Below the pieces are notes generated by a model. The model was not told the origin of the DNA, made no database searches, and saw only the letters and a program-made list of their open reading frames with translations. A stretch of DNA of 10,542 bases from assembly GCA_044227705.1 (NCBI GenBank), contig JBGAWE010000164.1:1-10542 (forward strand). The letters run 5' to 3'. Within the stretch, counting starts at the first letter, position 1. Every line of letters begins with the position of its first letter. The stretch comes from JANOQP01 sp044227705. Lineage in GTDB: Bacteria > Bacteroidota > Bacteroidia > Chitinophagales > Saprospiraceae. The position numbers and the translations under genes were made by a program. Shown piece by piece: positions 1 through 7,124 of this stretch.

Positions 1-2218
1 CGACGCCAGCGCCCAAAAGCTCCGTCGTGAACGGGTGGCTGGCCGCTCCGGGTCGGAAAGTGGTGGGGTCGAGATTCGAGTCCAAAGTGTCGCGGATGGA
101 TACGTTGAAAGCCGTGTCGGTGCCTGTGTTTTGGAAGCGGATTTTGTACTCGAGTGGCGTCCCGTTCTGGATGAAATGCGCCGCGCCGAAGCCCTCGGGG
201 CGGGCCGATTTGTCGTTCGGGTCATACGAGCCGACAATCGTCCCGCAGAACACGTCCGTCACCGGGCTGCTCGGGTCTTGGTTAAACAGGTTGACGTAAC
301 CCGTTGAAAATGAACCAATTGGGTCGCTCCCACAACCTTCGACCGACCGCCATGCACCGATGCTGGTGCTCAAGATGTTGGCTTCAAGCCGCCACGTATC
401 GCCGTTTTTCGGCAGCGCGACCGGCATCACCCCGCCCGGCTGGATGGTAGTCGTGCCGGTCGAGCCGCCGGGCGCGGTGAGCATCACGGCGTCCTCGATG
501 ACGACATAGCCGACGCTGATTGGCACGTTGCCCTCGTTTTCGATGAAGAAGCGCAGGCTGTCCGCCCCGCACTCGTGGGTGACGGAGAGGAGCGGGCCGG
601 TCGGCGGGCAGTCGTTCGTCGCCGAGGCGGCGGCCTCCACGCAGAGGGTCTGGCCGAGGACGGCGTCGCAACTGATGTTCGCCTGAAAGAAGATGTTGCC
701 GCACTCGCCGATGGCGACGTCGCCGAGGTCGAATCGGATTTGGTCGTTGCCCAAGTTGGTGTAAGGCACCGTCGCCGAGAGAACGGTCATCAGCGGGTCG
801 AGCGTTAGGGTGACGGCCGCGCCTTCTGCTGTGGCCGCGCCGAGGTTGCAAAAGTTGAGGTAGAAATAGTTGTTGTCGAGGCACCGGCGCAACAGGCCGG
901 AGGAAATCTGGACGAAAAGCTGCGGGCAAGCGGCGGCGGCTTTGGCCGTGAAATCGGCCGTCAGCGTGTCGTCGGGTGCCGAGAACTGGAGGGCCACCGA
1001 GTCCGGTTGACAAACCTCCCAGAACGGGCCGGGCGGGAAAGTCCGCACCGCATAGCTGCCCGGCAAGACGGAGAGGAGGTAGTTGCCCATCGAGTCGGAG
1101 AGGGCGTAGAACTCCTCGCCCGTCGATTTCCGGGCCTCCACAATCCAGTTGGCGAGGCCCGGCTCGTCGGGTTCGGCGGCGCAGTTTTGCGAGGTGTCGC
1201 GGGTAATTTTCCCCAAAACGATGTCGCAGAGGCCCGGCAGGATGTTGACAACGACCGCAGTCACGGCCTGGCAGCCGTTCGCGTCCGTGATCGTCACGAA
1301 ATGGGGGCCGGGCTGGGTGTAAAGGTTGGCCGGGGCCGTGTTGCCGTTGTCCCAGAGATAGGTGTACGGCACCGTCCCGCCGGAAGCAAGCACAAAGGCC
1401 TGCGTGCTGCCGCAGCCGACGTTTGACTGCGAGGAAGTGAACACAAAAGGTGCCGGCTCGGTGACCGTGACTGTCTGGTGGCAGCTCAAACCGGTCGCAT
1501 CGGTCACGGTGACGGAATAGGCGCCGGCGCCGAGATTGTTGACAATCTGGGAGGAGTAGACGGTGCCACCGCCGGTGCTTTGCGTGGCAAAAGTGTACGG
1601 TGCCGTCCCCGCCGAAACTTGGATGCTGATCGAGCCGGAATTGTCGCCGTTGCAGAGCGGCGAAGCCGGGGTGAGGGTGAAAGGCAGGCCGCCCCCGGCG
1701 GTGACGACGATGGTGGCCAATGAGGTGCAACCGGTGCTGTTCGTCACGACGAGCGTGTAAGTGCCTGGAACAGAGACAGTTGCGTTCTGCGTCGTCAATG
1801 CGAAGCCGCTCGGCCCTGTCCACTGGTAGGCGAGGGCGGGCTGGTTGGTGGACGAGGTGAGCACAATCGACCCGCCGCCGCAGGGCAGCTCGGTCGGCCC
1901 GGTTATCGTGACCAGCGGAGCCGCCACGTCCTGCGTGACCGTCACGCAGCCCTCGGCGGTGCAGCCCGCCGCGTCTGTCACGGTCACGCAATAGACACCA
2001 GGGCTGACGATCACGACCTGTGGGCCGACCACGCCGTTGCCCCACCAATAGGTGTAGGGCGGCACGCCGCCCGTGACCGAGACGATGGCCGGGACGCTCG
2101 TCTGGGCGCAATTGAGGACGCCGCCGCCGCTGACGGCGACGGTCAACCCGTTGGGGCACTGGCCGAAAGCGACATGGCATGAGATGAGCAGGGCGAGGAG
2201 AATGTTCAGAGACTTCAT
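1..2218 (-). CDS. Secreted PKD/SprB-like multi-repeat protein with a DUF11/DUF7619-type domain (C-terminus beyond window)
   Basis: Reading the minus strand from an ATG at 2218 gives about 739 codons with no stop to the window edge, so the C-terminus is missing. The protein begins with MKSLNILLALLISCHVAFGQ, a signal peptide that probably ends at AFGQ. About four Ig/PKD-like repeats of 70-80 residues follow (roughly residues 20-330), each ending in patterns such as GVYCVTVTDAAGCT, GTYTLVVTNSTGCT and GAYSVTVTDATG; the third resembles SprB repeats. Then come a carboxypeptidase-regulatory-like segment (GNYLLSVLPGSYAVRTF) and DUF11-like beta domains. Near residue 664 is SYDPNDKSARP, then EYKIRFQNTGTDTAFNVSIRD, the domain often placed just before a type IX secretion sorting signal in Bacteroidota. 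I infer a cell-surface or secreted protein, with the sorting domain left of the window. An in-frame ATG at 2230 is an alternative start. A lipobox-like LISC occurs early, but AFGQ fits a type I signal better. No enzymatic domain is seen. Confidence 0.88.
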   Translation of the reverse strand, partial: MKSLNILLALLISCHVAFGQCPNGLTVAVSGGGVLNCAQTSVPAIVSVTGGVPPYTYWWGNGVVGPQVVIVSPGVYCVTVTDAAGCTAEGCVTVTQDVAAPLVTITGPTELPCGGGSIVLTSSTNQPALAYQWTGPSGFALTTQNATVSVPGTYTLVVTNSTGCTSLATIVVTAGGGLPFTLTPASPLCNGDNSGSISIQVSAGTAPYTFATQSTGGGTVYSSQIVNNLGAGAYSVTVTDATGLSCHQTVTVTEPAPFVFTSSQSNVGCGSTQAFVLASGGTVPYTYLWDNGNTAPANLYTQPGPHFVTITDANGCQAVTAVVVNILPGLCDIVLGKITRDTSQNCAAEPDEPGLANWIVEARKSTGEEFYALSDSMGNYLLSVLPGSYAVRTFPPGPFWEVCQPDSVALQFSAPDDTLTADFTAKAAAACPQLFVQISSGLLRRCLDNNYFYLNFCNLGAATAEGAAVTLTLDPLMTVLSATVPYTNLGNDQIRFDLGDVAIGECGNIFFQANISCDAVLGQTLCVEAAASATNDCPPTGPLLSVTHECGADSLRFFIENEGNVPISVGYVVIEDAVMLTAPGGSTGTTTIQPGGVMPVALPKNGDTWRLEANILSTSIGAWRSVEGCGSDPIGSFSTGYVNLFNQDPSSPVTDVFCGTIVGSYDPNDKSARPEGFGAAHFIQNGTPLEYKIRFQNTGTDTAFNVSIRDTLDSNLDPTTFRPGAASHPFTTELLGAGV

Positions 2219-2244
2219 GGTTGCGGACATTTTTTTTGATGGTA

Positions 2245-2252
2245 CAAACGTC
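2245..2252 (-). promoter_or_regulatory. Candidate -7 box for the secreted-protein gene
   Basis: The minus strand reads GACGTTTG, one mismatch from the Bacteroidota -7 consensus TAnnTTTG. A GTTG about 20 nt upstream could serve as the -33 element (consensus TTTG). Transcription would begin near 2238, leaving a short A-rich leader before the ATG at 2230 or 2218. Both elements carry a mismatch, so this is a weak call. Confidence 0.25.
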
Positions 2253-2409
2253 CACCGGGTCGCGGCGGCGGGCAACCACATTTTTTTGGTTTTGTAGTTG
2301 TTAAATCGGCTTATTAGTTCTTAAAAAACTGAAAATCAATTTGTTGTGATTTTTTTTGTAGAATTTTGAGGCGGGATTTTCAGCCGCGAATTCCACAAAT
2401 TTTCACGAA

Positions 2410-3810
2410 TTGGAAAAAAGCCGCCTCGCCGAACTGCTCCAGACCTTCTCCCCTGCCGACTGGCGCGAGCTGAAGAAGCTCCTGCGCTCCCCTTTTTTCA
2501 ACACACAGGAGCGGCCAGTCCGCCTCGCCGAGGCCGTCGAATCGGGCATCCTCAAAAAGGAGAAGGCCTTTGCAAAGACCTTCCCCGGCCAGCCCTTCGA
2601 CGACCAGCAGATGCGCCTCGCTATGAGCGAACTGCTCAAGCTCGCCGAGCAGTTTCTCATCCTGAAAGAAAGCCAGCCCGACTCGCCCGAGCGCGCCCAA
2701 ATCCTGCTCGCCGCCGCCTACCGGAAGCGCGGCCTCGGCCGACACTTCGAGCGCACGACGAAAATCGCCGCGCAGCGCAAGGCCTCCCAGCCCCTGCGCC
2801 ACGCCGCCTTCCACGCCGACGAGCACGACCTCGCTTTTGAAAAATACCAGATGCTCGCCGCCCGCGTCCGAACGCAGGAACTGAACCTGCCCGAACTGGA
2901 AGGCTCGATGGACGCCGCTTTTTTGGCCCGGCGGCTGCGGCTGGCCTGCTTTTCCCAAAGCCACAAAGCCGTCTGGCAGGGCGGACAGAACGAGGACGAC
3001 AGCCTCCTTCCTGTCCTCCTGAATTACCTCGAAAAAAATGCGCAACTCGTTGACCTGCCGGCGATTGGGACCTATTTCCACGGCCTCAGCGCCCTCGCCC
3101 CGATGGGCGGCGGCGAAGATTTTGAGCGATTCAAACAGGCGATTTTCTGCCACGCGGCTGCATTCCCGGAGGACGAGCTGCGCAATCTCTACCTCCTCGC
3201 CATCAACTTTTGCATCCGCCGGATGAACGAGGCGCAGCCCGGTTTCGCCCGGCAGGCCCTCGACCTTTACCAGTCGGCTCTCGAAAAGAAATTGCTGTTC
3301 GAGCGCGGCCGCCTCTCGCGCTTCGCCTTCGCCAACATCACGGCCACCGCCATCCGCTGCGGGGAGACGGGCTGGGCAGCAGGTTTCATCGACTCGAATT
3401 CGGAGTTTTTGGAAAAAAAGGACCGCGAACCGGCCGTTGCCCTCGCCCTTGCCCGGCTGGATTTCTCGTTAAAAAAGTACGGCGACGCGCTCGCCCGCCT
3501 GCAGTCCGCCGACTTCCGAGACCTGCTCAACTCATTGATTGCCAAGACCTTGCAACTGAAAATCTTCTTCGAGACCGACGAATGGGACGCCCTCGACGCG
3601 CATTTGCGGACGCTCGGCACCTTCCTGCGCCGCCACCCCTCGCTCGGCTACCACCGCGACCATTCGTGGCTGCTCATCGCGGCGGTGAAAAAGCTGATGG
3701 CCGCCCGGCCAGGCGACCGCTCGGGGCGCGACGCGCTTCGCGAGGAGTTCTCAAAACTGCCGATGGCGGCGGAAAGGGAGTGGCTGCTGGAAAAGGTAGA
3801 AGAACTTTGA
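2410..3810 (+). CDS. Uncharacterised helical Bacteroidota protein (SPFFN-motif N-terminus), TTG start
   Basis: The frame codes for 466 residues, is leucine-, alanine- and arginine-rich, looks almost all helical, and has no signal peptide or membrane segment. The N-terminal 90 residues carry a pattern I recall from many Bacteroidota hypotheticals: LLQTFSPADWRELKKLLRSPFFN, then KAFAKTFPGQPFDD and MSELLKLAEQFLILKE. The rest looks like a TPR-like alpha solenoid. No function is established that I know of; a cytoplasmic scaffold role is only a guess. The start must be TTG at 2410: an in-frame stop lies at 2359-2361, no ATG occurs between, and the first in-frame ATG (2611) would delete the conserved motif. 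No Shine-Dalgarno site is visible. The gene is divergent from the secreted-protein gene and ends one base before the convergent vWA gene. It appears distantly related to the product of 7786-9336. Confidence 0.85.
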   Translation: MEKSRLAELLQTFSPADWRELKKLLRSPFFNTQERPVRLAEAVESGILKKEKAFAKTFPGQPFDDQQMRLAMSELLKLAEQFLILKESQPDSPERAQILLAAAYRKRGLGRHFERTTKIAAQRKASQPLRHAAFHADEHDLAFEKYQMLAARVRTQELNLPELEGSMDAAFLARRLRLACFSQSHKAVWQGGQNEDDSLLPVLLNYLEKNAQLVDLPAIGTYFHGLSALAPMGGGEDFERFKQAIFCHAAAFPEDELRNLYLLAINFCIRRMNEAQPGFARQALDLYQSALEKKLLFERGRLSRFAFANITATAIRCGETGWAAGFIDSNSEFLEKKDREPAVALALARLDFSLKKYGDALARLQSADFRDLLNSLIAKTLQLKIFFETDEWDALDAHLRTLGTFLRRHPSLGYHRDHSWLLIAAVKKLMAARPGDRSGRDALREEFSKLPMAAEREWLLEKVEEL

Positions 3811-3811
3811 A

Positions 3812-5920
3812 TCAGTACGCCCCAAAATACCGCCGCATAAACCACTCCGCCGCCAGCAAAGCGGCAAGGAACGCGAACAGCCACTTCAGGTTGATGACCG
3901 ACCGCGTCCGCGTCGTCTGGTATATGACGGGCTTGACGGTCTCCTTCTTCTTTATCAAATCGGCGACGGAGGCGAGGCCGTCCTGCCCGAGAAACTCGCC
4001 GCCGAATTTTTGCGAAAGCTGTCGAAGCACCGCATGGTTGGCCGTCGGGTCGAACAGCTCCAGCTCGATCGGGCGGACGCTGAACTGGCCGTCGAAGGTC
4101 AGGCTCTGCCCGTTCCAGTTGGTCGAGGCGCGGTAGGTGTAGTTGCCGACGGGCAAAATCCCGGCGTTCAGGGAGTAGCCTTTCCCAAGCTTGTTGAAAT
4201 TGAAGGTATATTCTTTCCCCTCGCGGTTGCGCACGGCGAGGGCCACGTCGGGGTCGTTGACCAGCTCGAAGTTGTCGTTGTAAAGCTCGGCGGCGAGCTG
4301 CACCGGCTCGTTCTCCTCGAAGATGTTCTTGTCGAGCGCCACGCGGAACTTGCGCTTGTCCTCCTTCAACGATAGATACTGAACGGTCTTCCCAAAAAGC
4401 TCGTCGAACAGGTCGTGGTTCTCGTGCTGCATGAAATCGAACAGCCGCCATTTCCAGACGCCCTCGCCGACGAAGACGCCCGTCCGCAGCCCGTTCGTTT
4501 CGCCGACAGCAAGGAGCGGATATTTGGTGTCAATCTTCCCAATGCGTTGATAGAGAAGGACTTGCGCTCCCGGCGCGGCCACAAAATTCCCGAAAGGCGA
4601 GAGTGCCGGGCTGAACTTCGGAAGCTCCGAGGCCACCCGCCCGTCGAGCGTGAACGCCGCGAAATTGGGGGCGATGGCGGGCTGCACGTCGTTGGAGTTG
4701 CGCCCGTCGGTCCCGCTGATTTGGACAAGGCTCTGCGCGTTTTGCAGGGCGGCGAAGTTGGTCTGCGCACCGGCGAAGAAGAGGCGCGGCGTGCGCTTCT
4801 CATCGAGTTTTCGGAGGACGCCCGCGATGTCGTTCGTCACCGATGGCAGGTTGTGGAGAACCACGAAATCGAACCTCGCCACGTCGACCGACGCATCGCC
4901 GATGAAAGCGGTGGCCACCTGATAGTTCTTGTTTTGCTCGAGCGTCGCCTTGAGCGCGGCGAGGTCGGGGTGCGGCGCGTTGGCGAGGAGGAGGATTTTC
5001 TGCCGAGCATCGAGCACGTCGATGAAAATCTCTTTCGAGTTGTTGACCGCCGATGCCTCGCCCGGCACTTTGGCCAATGTCACGAGGTAGCGTGCAACAC
5101 CGGCGCGGTCGGCTTCGAGGGCGAACTCCTTTGTGGTGAAAAAGTCGTTTCCAGCGACGGCGACCGGGGCCGAGCCGACGGTCTTTTTCGACCCGTCATC
5201 CCCGATTTTTTCAACGGTTATGACCGACTGGCTACCCGCCGCGTTCGTCGCCGCGACATCGACCTGAACTGTGAACTTGTCCCCGAGATAGGCGATTTTG
5301 TTGTGAAAAACCCGCTTGACAATCAAATCCCGTCGCGGTGTGGTGTCGCCGAGACCGACGGTGTAGATGGGCGCGGCGAGCTGCGCCGATGAATAGACAG
5401 GGTTTGAACCTTCGTTGAAAACGCCGTCCGAGGCGATGACGACGGCCCCGAGGTTCTGGCTCGAATACTGGTCGTAGACCGATTGCATCAGCTCGGAGAT
5501 GTTCGTCACCTTGTCGGAAAACTGCCAGTTCACACCCTCGCGGGCCGCGTCGCCGAAGGCCATTTCATGCACCTCGTAGTTTTCGGAAAGCTGGCTTTTC
5601 GCTGACTCCCAACCGGCTTTGAATTTCTCCAAGCCGTCGCCCGAAAGGGTCTGCCCGACCGACTCCGACTCGTCGATGGCCAGCACGACGACGGGCTTTT
5701 TCGTCTCGACAAACAGGCTCTTCAACAAAGGAGAGAGCAGCAGCGCGGCCAGCACCGTCACCACGAGCCAGCGCAGGAAGGCGAGGATTTTGTTGAGCCT
5801 CGGCGCCTGCTCTTTGAAGGTCGCGTCGCGCCAGTAGAGCAGCGCGGCATAGGCGAGGCCCAACGCGGCGCAGAGAATCAGGAAGTAGGCAGGGTATTGG
5901 AAAGTCAGCGAGGAACCCAT
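3812..5920 (-). CDS. Membrane-anchored vWA-domain protein, BatA-like/GATase1-like type
   Basis: The 702-residue product has two N-terminal membrane helices (about residues 9-30 and 49-70), as in Bat-type proteins. A von Willebrand factor A domain follows, opening with LAIDESESVGQ, where D83, S85 and S87 form the metal-ion-dependent DxSxS motif; VVIASDG around residues 160-166 fits the later MIDAS aspartate. Beta-rich extracytoplasmic segments follow, with a stretch near residue 310 (KILLLANAPHPDLAAL) that resembles the class I glutamine-amidotransferase-like fold seen in such proteins but shows no clear catalytic triad. A last membrane helix (about 678-695) precedes the basic tail RRYFGAY. 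I infer a cell-envelope protein that binds partners through the metal site. No MoxR ATPase or other Bat gene adjoins it, so it appears monocistronic here. Its substrate is unknown. Confidence 0.9.
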   Translation of the reverse strand: MGSSLTFQYPAYFLILCAALGLAYAALLYWRDATFKEQAPRLNKILAFLRWLVVTVLAALLLSPLLKSLFVETKKPVVVLAIDESESVGQTLSGDGLEKFKAGWESAKSQLSENYEVHEMAFGDAAREGVNWQFSDKVTNISELMQSVYDQYSSQNLGAVVIASDGVFNEGSNPVYSSAQLAAPIYTVGLGDTTPRRDLIVKRVFHNKIAYLGDKFTVQVDVAATNAAGSQSVITVEKIGDDGSKKTVGSAPVAVAGNDFFTTKEFALEADRAGVARYLVTLAKVPGEASAVNNSKEIFIDVLDARQKILLLANAPHPDLAALKATLEQNKNYQVATAFIGDASVDVARFDFVVLHNLPSVTNDIAGVLRKLDEKRTPRLFFAGAQTNFAALQNAQSLVQISGTDGRNSNDVQPAIAPNFAAFTLDGRVASELPKFSPALSPFGNFVAAPGAQVLLYQRIGKIDTKYPLLAVGETNGLRTGVFVGEGVWKWRLFDFMQHENHDLFDELFGKTVQYLSLKEDKRKFRVALDKNIFEENEPVQLAAELYNDNFELVNDPDVALAVRNREGKEYTFNFNKLGKGYSLNAGILPVGNYTYRASTNWNGQSLTFDGQFSVRPIELELFDPTANHAVLRQLSQKFGGEFLGQDGLASVADLIKKKETVKPVIYQTTRTRSVINLKWLFAFLAALLAAEWFMRRYFGAY

Positions 5921-5990
5921 CGATGGCGGTGTGTTTTGAGCGGCAAAGACGCGGCGGCGGCCATTTTGTTGCGCCCCGCGAAAAGGCGGG

Positions 5991-5998
5991 CAAAGATG
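5991..5998 (-). promoter_or_regulatory. Candidate -7 box for the vWA gene
   Basis: The minus strand reads CATCTTTG followed by CCCGCC, one base from TAnnTTTG and in the context often seen at Bacteroidota promoters. Transcription would start near 5984, giving a leader of about 64 nt before the ATG at 5920. No clean -33 TTTG is present; the region where it would lie overlaps the T-tract of the hairpin at 6008-6037. Confidence 0.45.
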
Positions 5999-6007
5999 AT
6001 TGAGAAA

Positions 6008-6037
6008 AAAACGCGGCCCGAAAATCAGGCCGCTTTT
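6008..6037. terminator. GC-rich hairpin between divergent promoters, terminator-like on both strands
   Basis: GCGGCC (6013-6018) pairs perfectly with GGCCGC (6028-6033) around a 9-nt loop. A flanking AAAA/TTTT pairing extends the stem past one bulged C. On the minus strand the hairpin is followed by G and seven T (6011-6005), a good intrinsic-terminator layout; on the plus strand only TTTT follows. No gene ends here on either strand, so it more likely insulates the divergent promoters from antisense transcription, or stops minus-strand transcripts that start in the greA leader. Confidence 0.45.
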
Positions 6038-6051
6038 GTGCGGGGTGCGCG

Positions 6052-6059
6052 TAGCTTTG
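6052..6059 (+). promoter_or_regulatory. Candidate -7 box upstream of greA (TAGCTTTG)
   Basis: TAGCTTTG is an exact match to the Bacteroidota primary-sigma -7 consensus TAnnTTTG, and the following CCCCG is a common context. No TTTG lies at the usual 19-21 nt upstream; the nearest (6035-6038) is only 13 nt away. The predicted start is near 6066, just before a terminator-like hairpin, so the transcript would be either a short RNA or a long greA leader. Confidence 0.5.
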
Positions 6060-6065
6060 CCCCGA

Positions 6066-6125
6066 GAAATTCATCCAGACAGAAACGTTCGTGGCCGCAG
6101 TTGGCATGGACGTTTCTGTTTTTTT
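6066..6125 (+). ncRNA. Putative short RNA / greA leader RNA ending at a hairpin
   Basis: A transcript starting about 7 nt after the TAGCTTTG box and ending in the T-run of the next hairpin would be about 60 nt: a short unpaired 5' end and one long hairpin. It matches no RNA family I know. In E. coli the greA leader contains a terminator that gives rise to the GraL small RNAs, so a similar arrangement is a reasonable hypothesis here, though the sequences need not be related. A second, poorer -7 candidate (TATCTTAA, about 6149-6156) could drive greA itself beyond the hairpin. Confidence 0.35.
6079..6125 (+). terminator. Intrinsic terminator or attenuator in the greA leader
   Basis: ACAGAAACGT (6079-6088) is the exact reverse complement of ACGTTTCTGT (6110-6119). 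The stem continues inward for five more pairs, including two G-U pairs (6089-6093 with 6105-6109), leaving an 11-nt loop. Seven T follow at 6119-6125. This is as strong as the terminators at gene ends in this window, but it lies 53 nt upstream of greA with no gene before it on the plus strand. Confidence 0.65.
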
Positions 6126-6177
6126 CTGCCCAAACGCCAACGGGGTTTTATCTTAAACCATTCAAAATCAGGAACTT

Positions 6178-6648
6178 ATGTCACTCACCTACCTGACCAA
6201 AGCCGGTTTCGACAAAATCAAGACCGAGGTCGAGCACCTCCGCACGACGGGCCGCGCCGAGGCCGCCCGCGCCATCGCCGAGGCCCGCGCCCAGGGCGAC
6301 CTCTCTGAAAACGCTGAGTACGACGCGGCAAAGGACGCGCAAGGCATGCTCGAGCTGAAAATCAGCCAACTGGAGGAGACCATCCGCAACGCCCGCGTCA
6401 TCGACGAGAGCCAAATCGACACCTCGAAAGTGGCCATTCTCTCAAACGTCTCTTTCAAAAACCTGAAAACGGGCAAGGAAATCACCTACAAGCTCGTCTC
6501 CGAAACAGAGGCCGACATGAAGTTGGGCAAGATTTCCGTCACCTCGCCCATCGGTGCCGGGCTGCTCGGCAAGGCCGTCGGCGAGGTCGCCAAAGTGAGC
6601 ACGCCGGGCGGGCTGATGGAGTTCGAGGTGTTGAACATTTCAATTTGA
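6178..6648 (+). CDS. greA: Transcription elongation factor GreA
   Basis: The 156-residue product has the length and layout of GreA. An N-terminal antiparallel coiled coil (about residues 1-75) carries at its tip the conserved GDLSENAEYDAAKDAQ, where D41 and E44 are the acidic residues that enter the RNA polymerase secondary channel and promote cleavage of backtracked RNA. The C-terminal FKBP-like domain contains SPIGAGLLGKAVGEV and a closing STPGG segment, both typical. The ATG at 6178 is preceded by AATCAGGAACTT, a modest ribosome-binding site, and begins MSLTYLTKAGFDKI as expected for the family. The HIT-family gene starts only 6 nt after the stop, so the two are almost certainly co-transcribed. 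The leader holds a terminator-like hairpin that may regulate expression. Confidence 0.97.
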   Translation: MSLTYLTKAGFDKIKTEVEHLRTTGRAEAARAIAEARAQGDLSENAEYDAAKDAQGMLELKISQLEETIRNARVIDESQIDTSKVAILSNVSFKNLKTGKEITYKLVSETEADMKLGKISVTSPIGAGLLGKAVGEVAKVSTPGGLMEFEVLNISI

Positions 6649-6654
6649 GCGAGC

Positions 6655-7044
6655 ATGGCCAGCATCTTTTCTCGAATCGCCGCGGGCGAAATCCCCTGTT
6701 ATAAAGTTGCGGAGACCGACGAGTTCCTCGCCTTTTTGGACGTCCGCCCGCAGGCGAAGGGCCACACGCTCGTCATCCCGAAAATCGAGGTCGACTACAT
6801 TTTCGACCTCGACGACGAGTTGCTCGGGCAGATGCTGCCCTTTGCCAAGAAGGTCGGCCGCGCCATCGAAAAGGTCGTGCCGTGCGTCCGAATCGGCATT
6901 GCGGTGATCGGTTTGGAGGTGCCGCACGCGCACATCCACCTCATCCCGATAAACTCGATGGCCGACATGAAATTCAACAACTCGGTCGAAATCGCTGCGG
7001 AGGAAATGCGCGAACTGGCTGAAAAAATCGCCGCGCAAGTCTGA
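6655..7044 (+). CDS. HIT-family (HINT-like) purine nucleotide hydrolase
   Basis: This 129-residue protein is a complete histidine-triad hydrolase. It begins ASIFSRIAAGEIPCYKVAE, as in bacterial HinT proteins, and continues with AKGHTLVIPK. The catalytic triad motif is PHAHIHLIP, with H91, H93 and H95 in the HxHxH arrangement. Family members hydrolyse nucleoside phosphoramidates, such as adenosine 5'-monophosphoramidate or lysyl-AMP, in the cytoplasm. In the C-terminal part, FNNSVEIAAEEMRELAEKIA forms the usual closing helix. It lies 6 nt downstream of greA and ends about 20 nt before a strong terminator, so it is the last gene of a two-gene operon. The exact substrate cannot be read from sequence. 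Confidence 0.95.
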   Translation: MASIFSRIAAGEIPCYKVAETDEFLAFLDVRPQAKGHTLVIPKIEVDYIFDLDDELLGQMLPFAKKVGRAIEKVVPCVRIGIAVIGLEVPHAHIHLIPINSMADMKFNNSVEIAAEEMRELAEKIAAQV

Positions 7045-7065
7045 TTTCCAGCCGCCTGAAAACTG

Positions 7066-7106
7066 AAAAGCCTTGTCTGCAAACCGCAGACAGGGCTTTT
7101 CTTTTT
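7066..7106. terminator. Bidirectional intrinsic terminator between the HIT and LytTR genes
   Basis: Positions 7066-7080 pair with 7086-7100 over 15 base pairs (one G-U pair) around the 5-nt loop AAACC. The arms begin AAAAGCC and end GGCTTTT, and the plus strand continues with CTTTTT. The symmetric A and T tracts let it work for the HIT gene on the plus strand and for the LytTR gene, which ends at 7125, on the minus strand. Confidence 0.88.
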
Positions 7107-7124
7107 GGGGGAACACAGGGCTTT

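Noticed and set aside
384..2279. Long minus-strand frame of 631 codons
   Set aside because: Its translation is dominated by Arg, His and Pro with no recognisable domain. It overlaps in another frame the secreted-protein gene, which has a signal peptide and clear repeats.
2332..2357. AAAATCA/TGATTTT hairpin followed by T-run between the divergent genes at 2230 and 2410
   Set aside because: The stem is only 7 AT-rich pairs in a generally AT-rich spacer with long T-runs, so it is likely fortuitous. A GAATTTTG at 2361-2368 with TTTG at 2340-2343 (17-nt gap) was also considered as a promoter for the 2410 gene but fits the consensus poorly.
2380..3153. Minus-strand frame of 257 codons antisense to the SPFFN-type gene
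   Set aside because: It is a mirror of the coding pattern of the plus-strand gene in GC-rich DNA. The plus-strand product has a conserved N-terminal motif; the antisense one has none.
4415..5392. Plus-strand frame of 325 codons inside the vWA gene
   Set aside because: Arg/Glu/Val-rich antisense shadow; the minus-strand product has membrane helices and a MIDAS motif.
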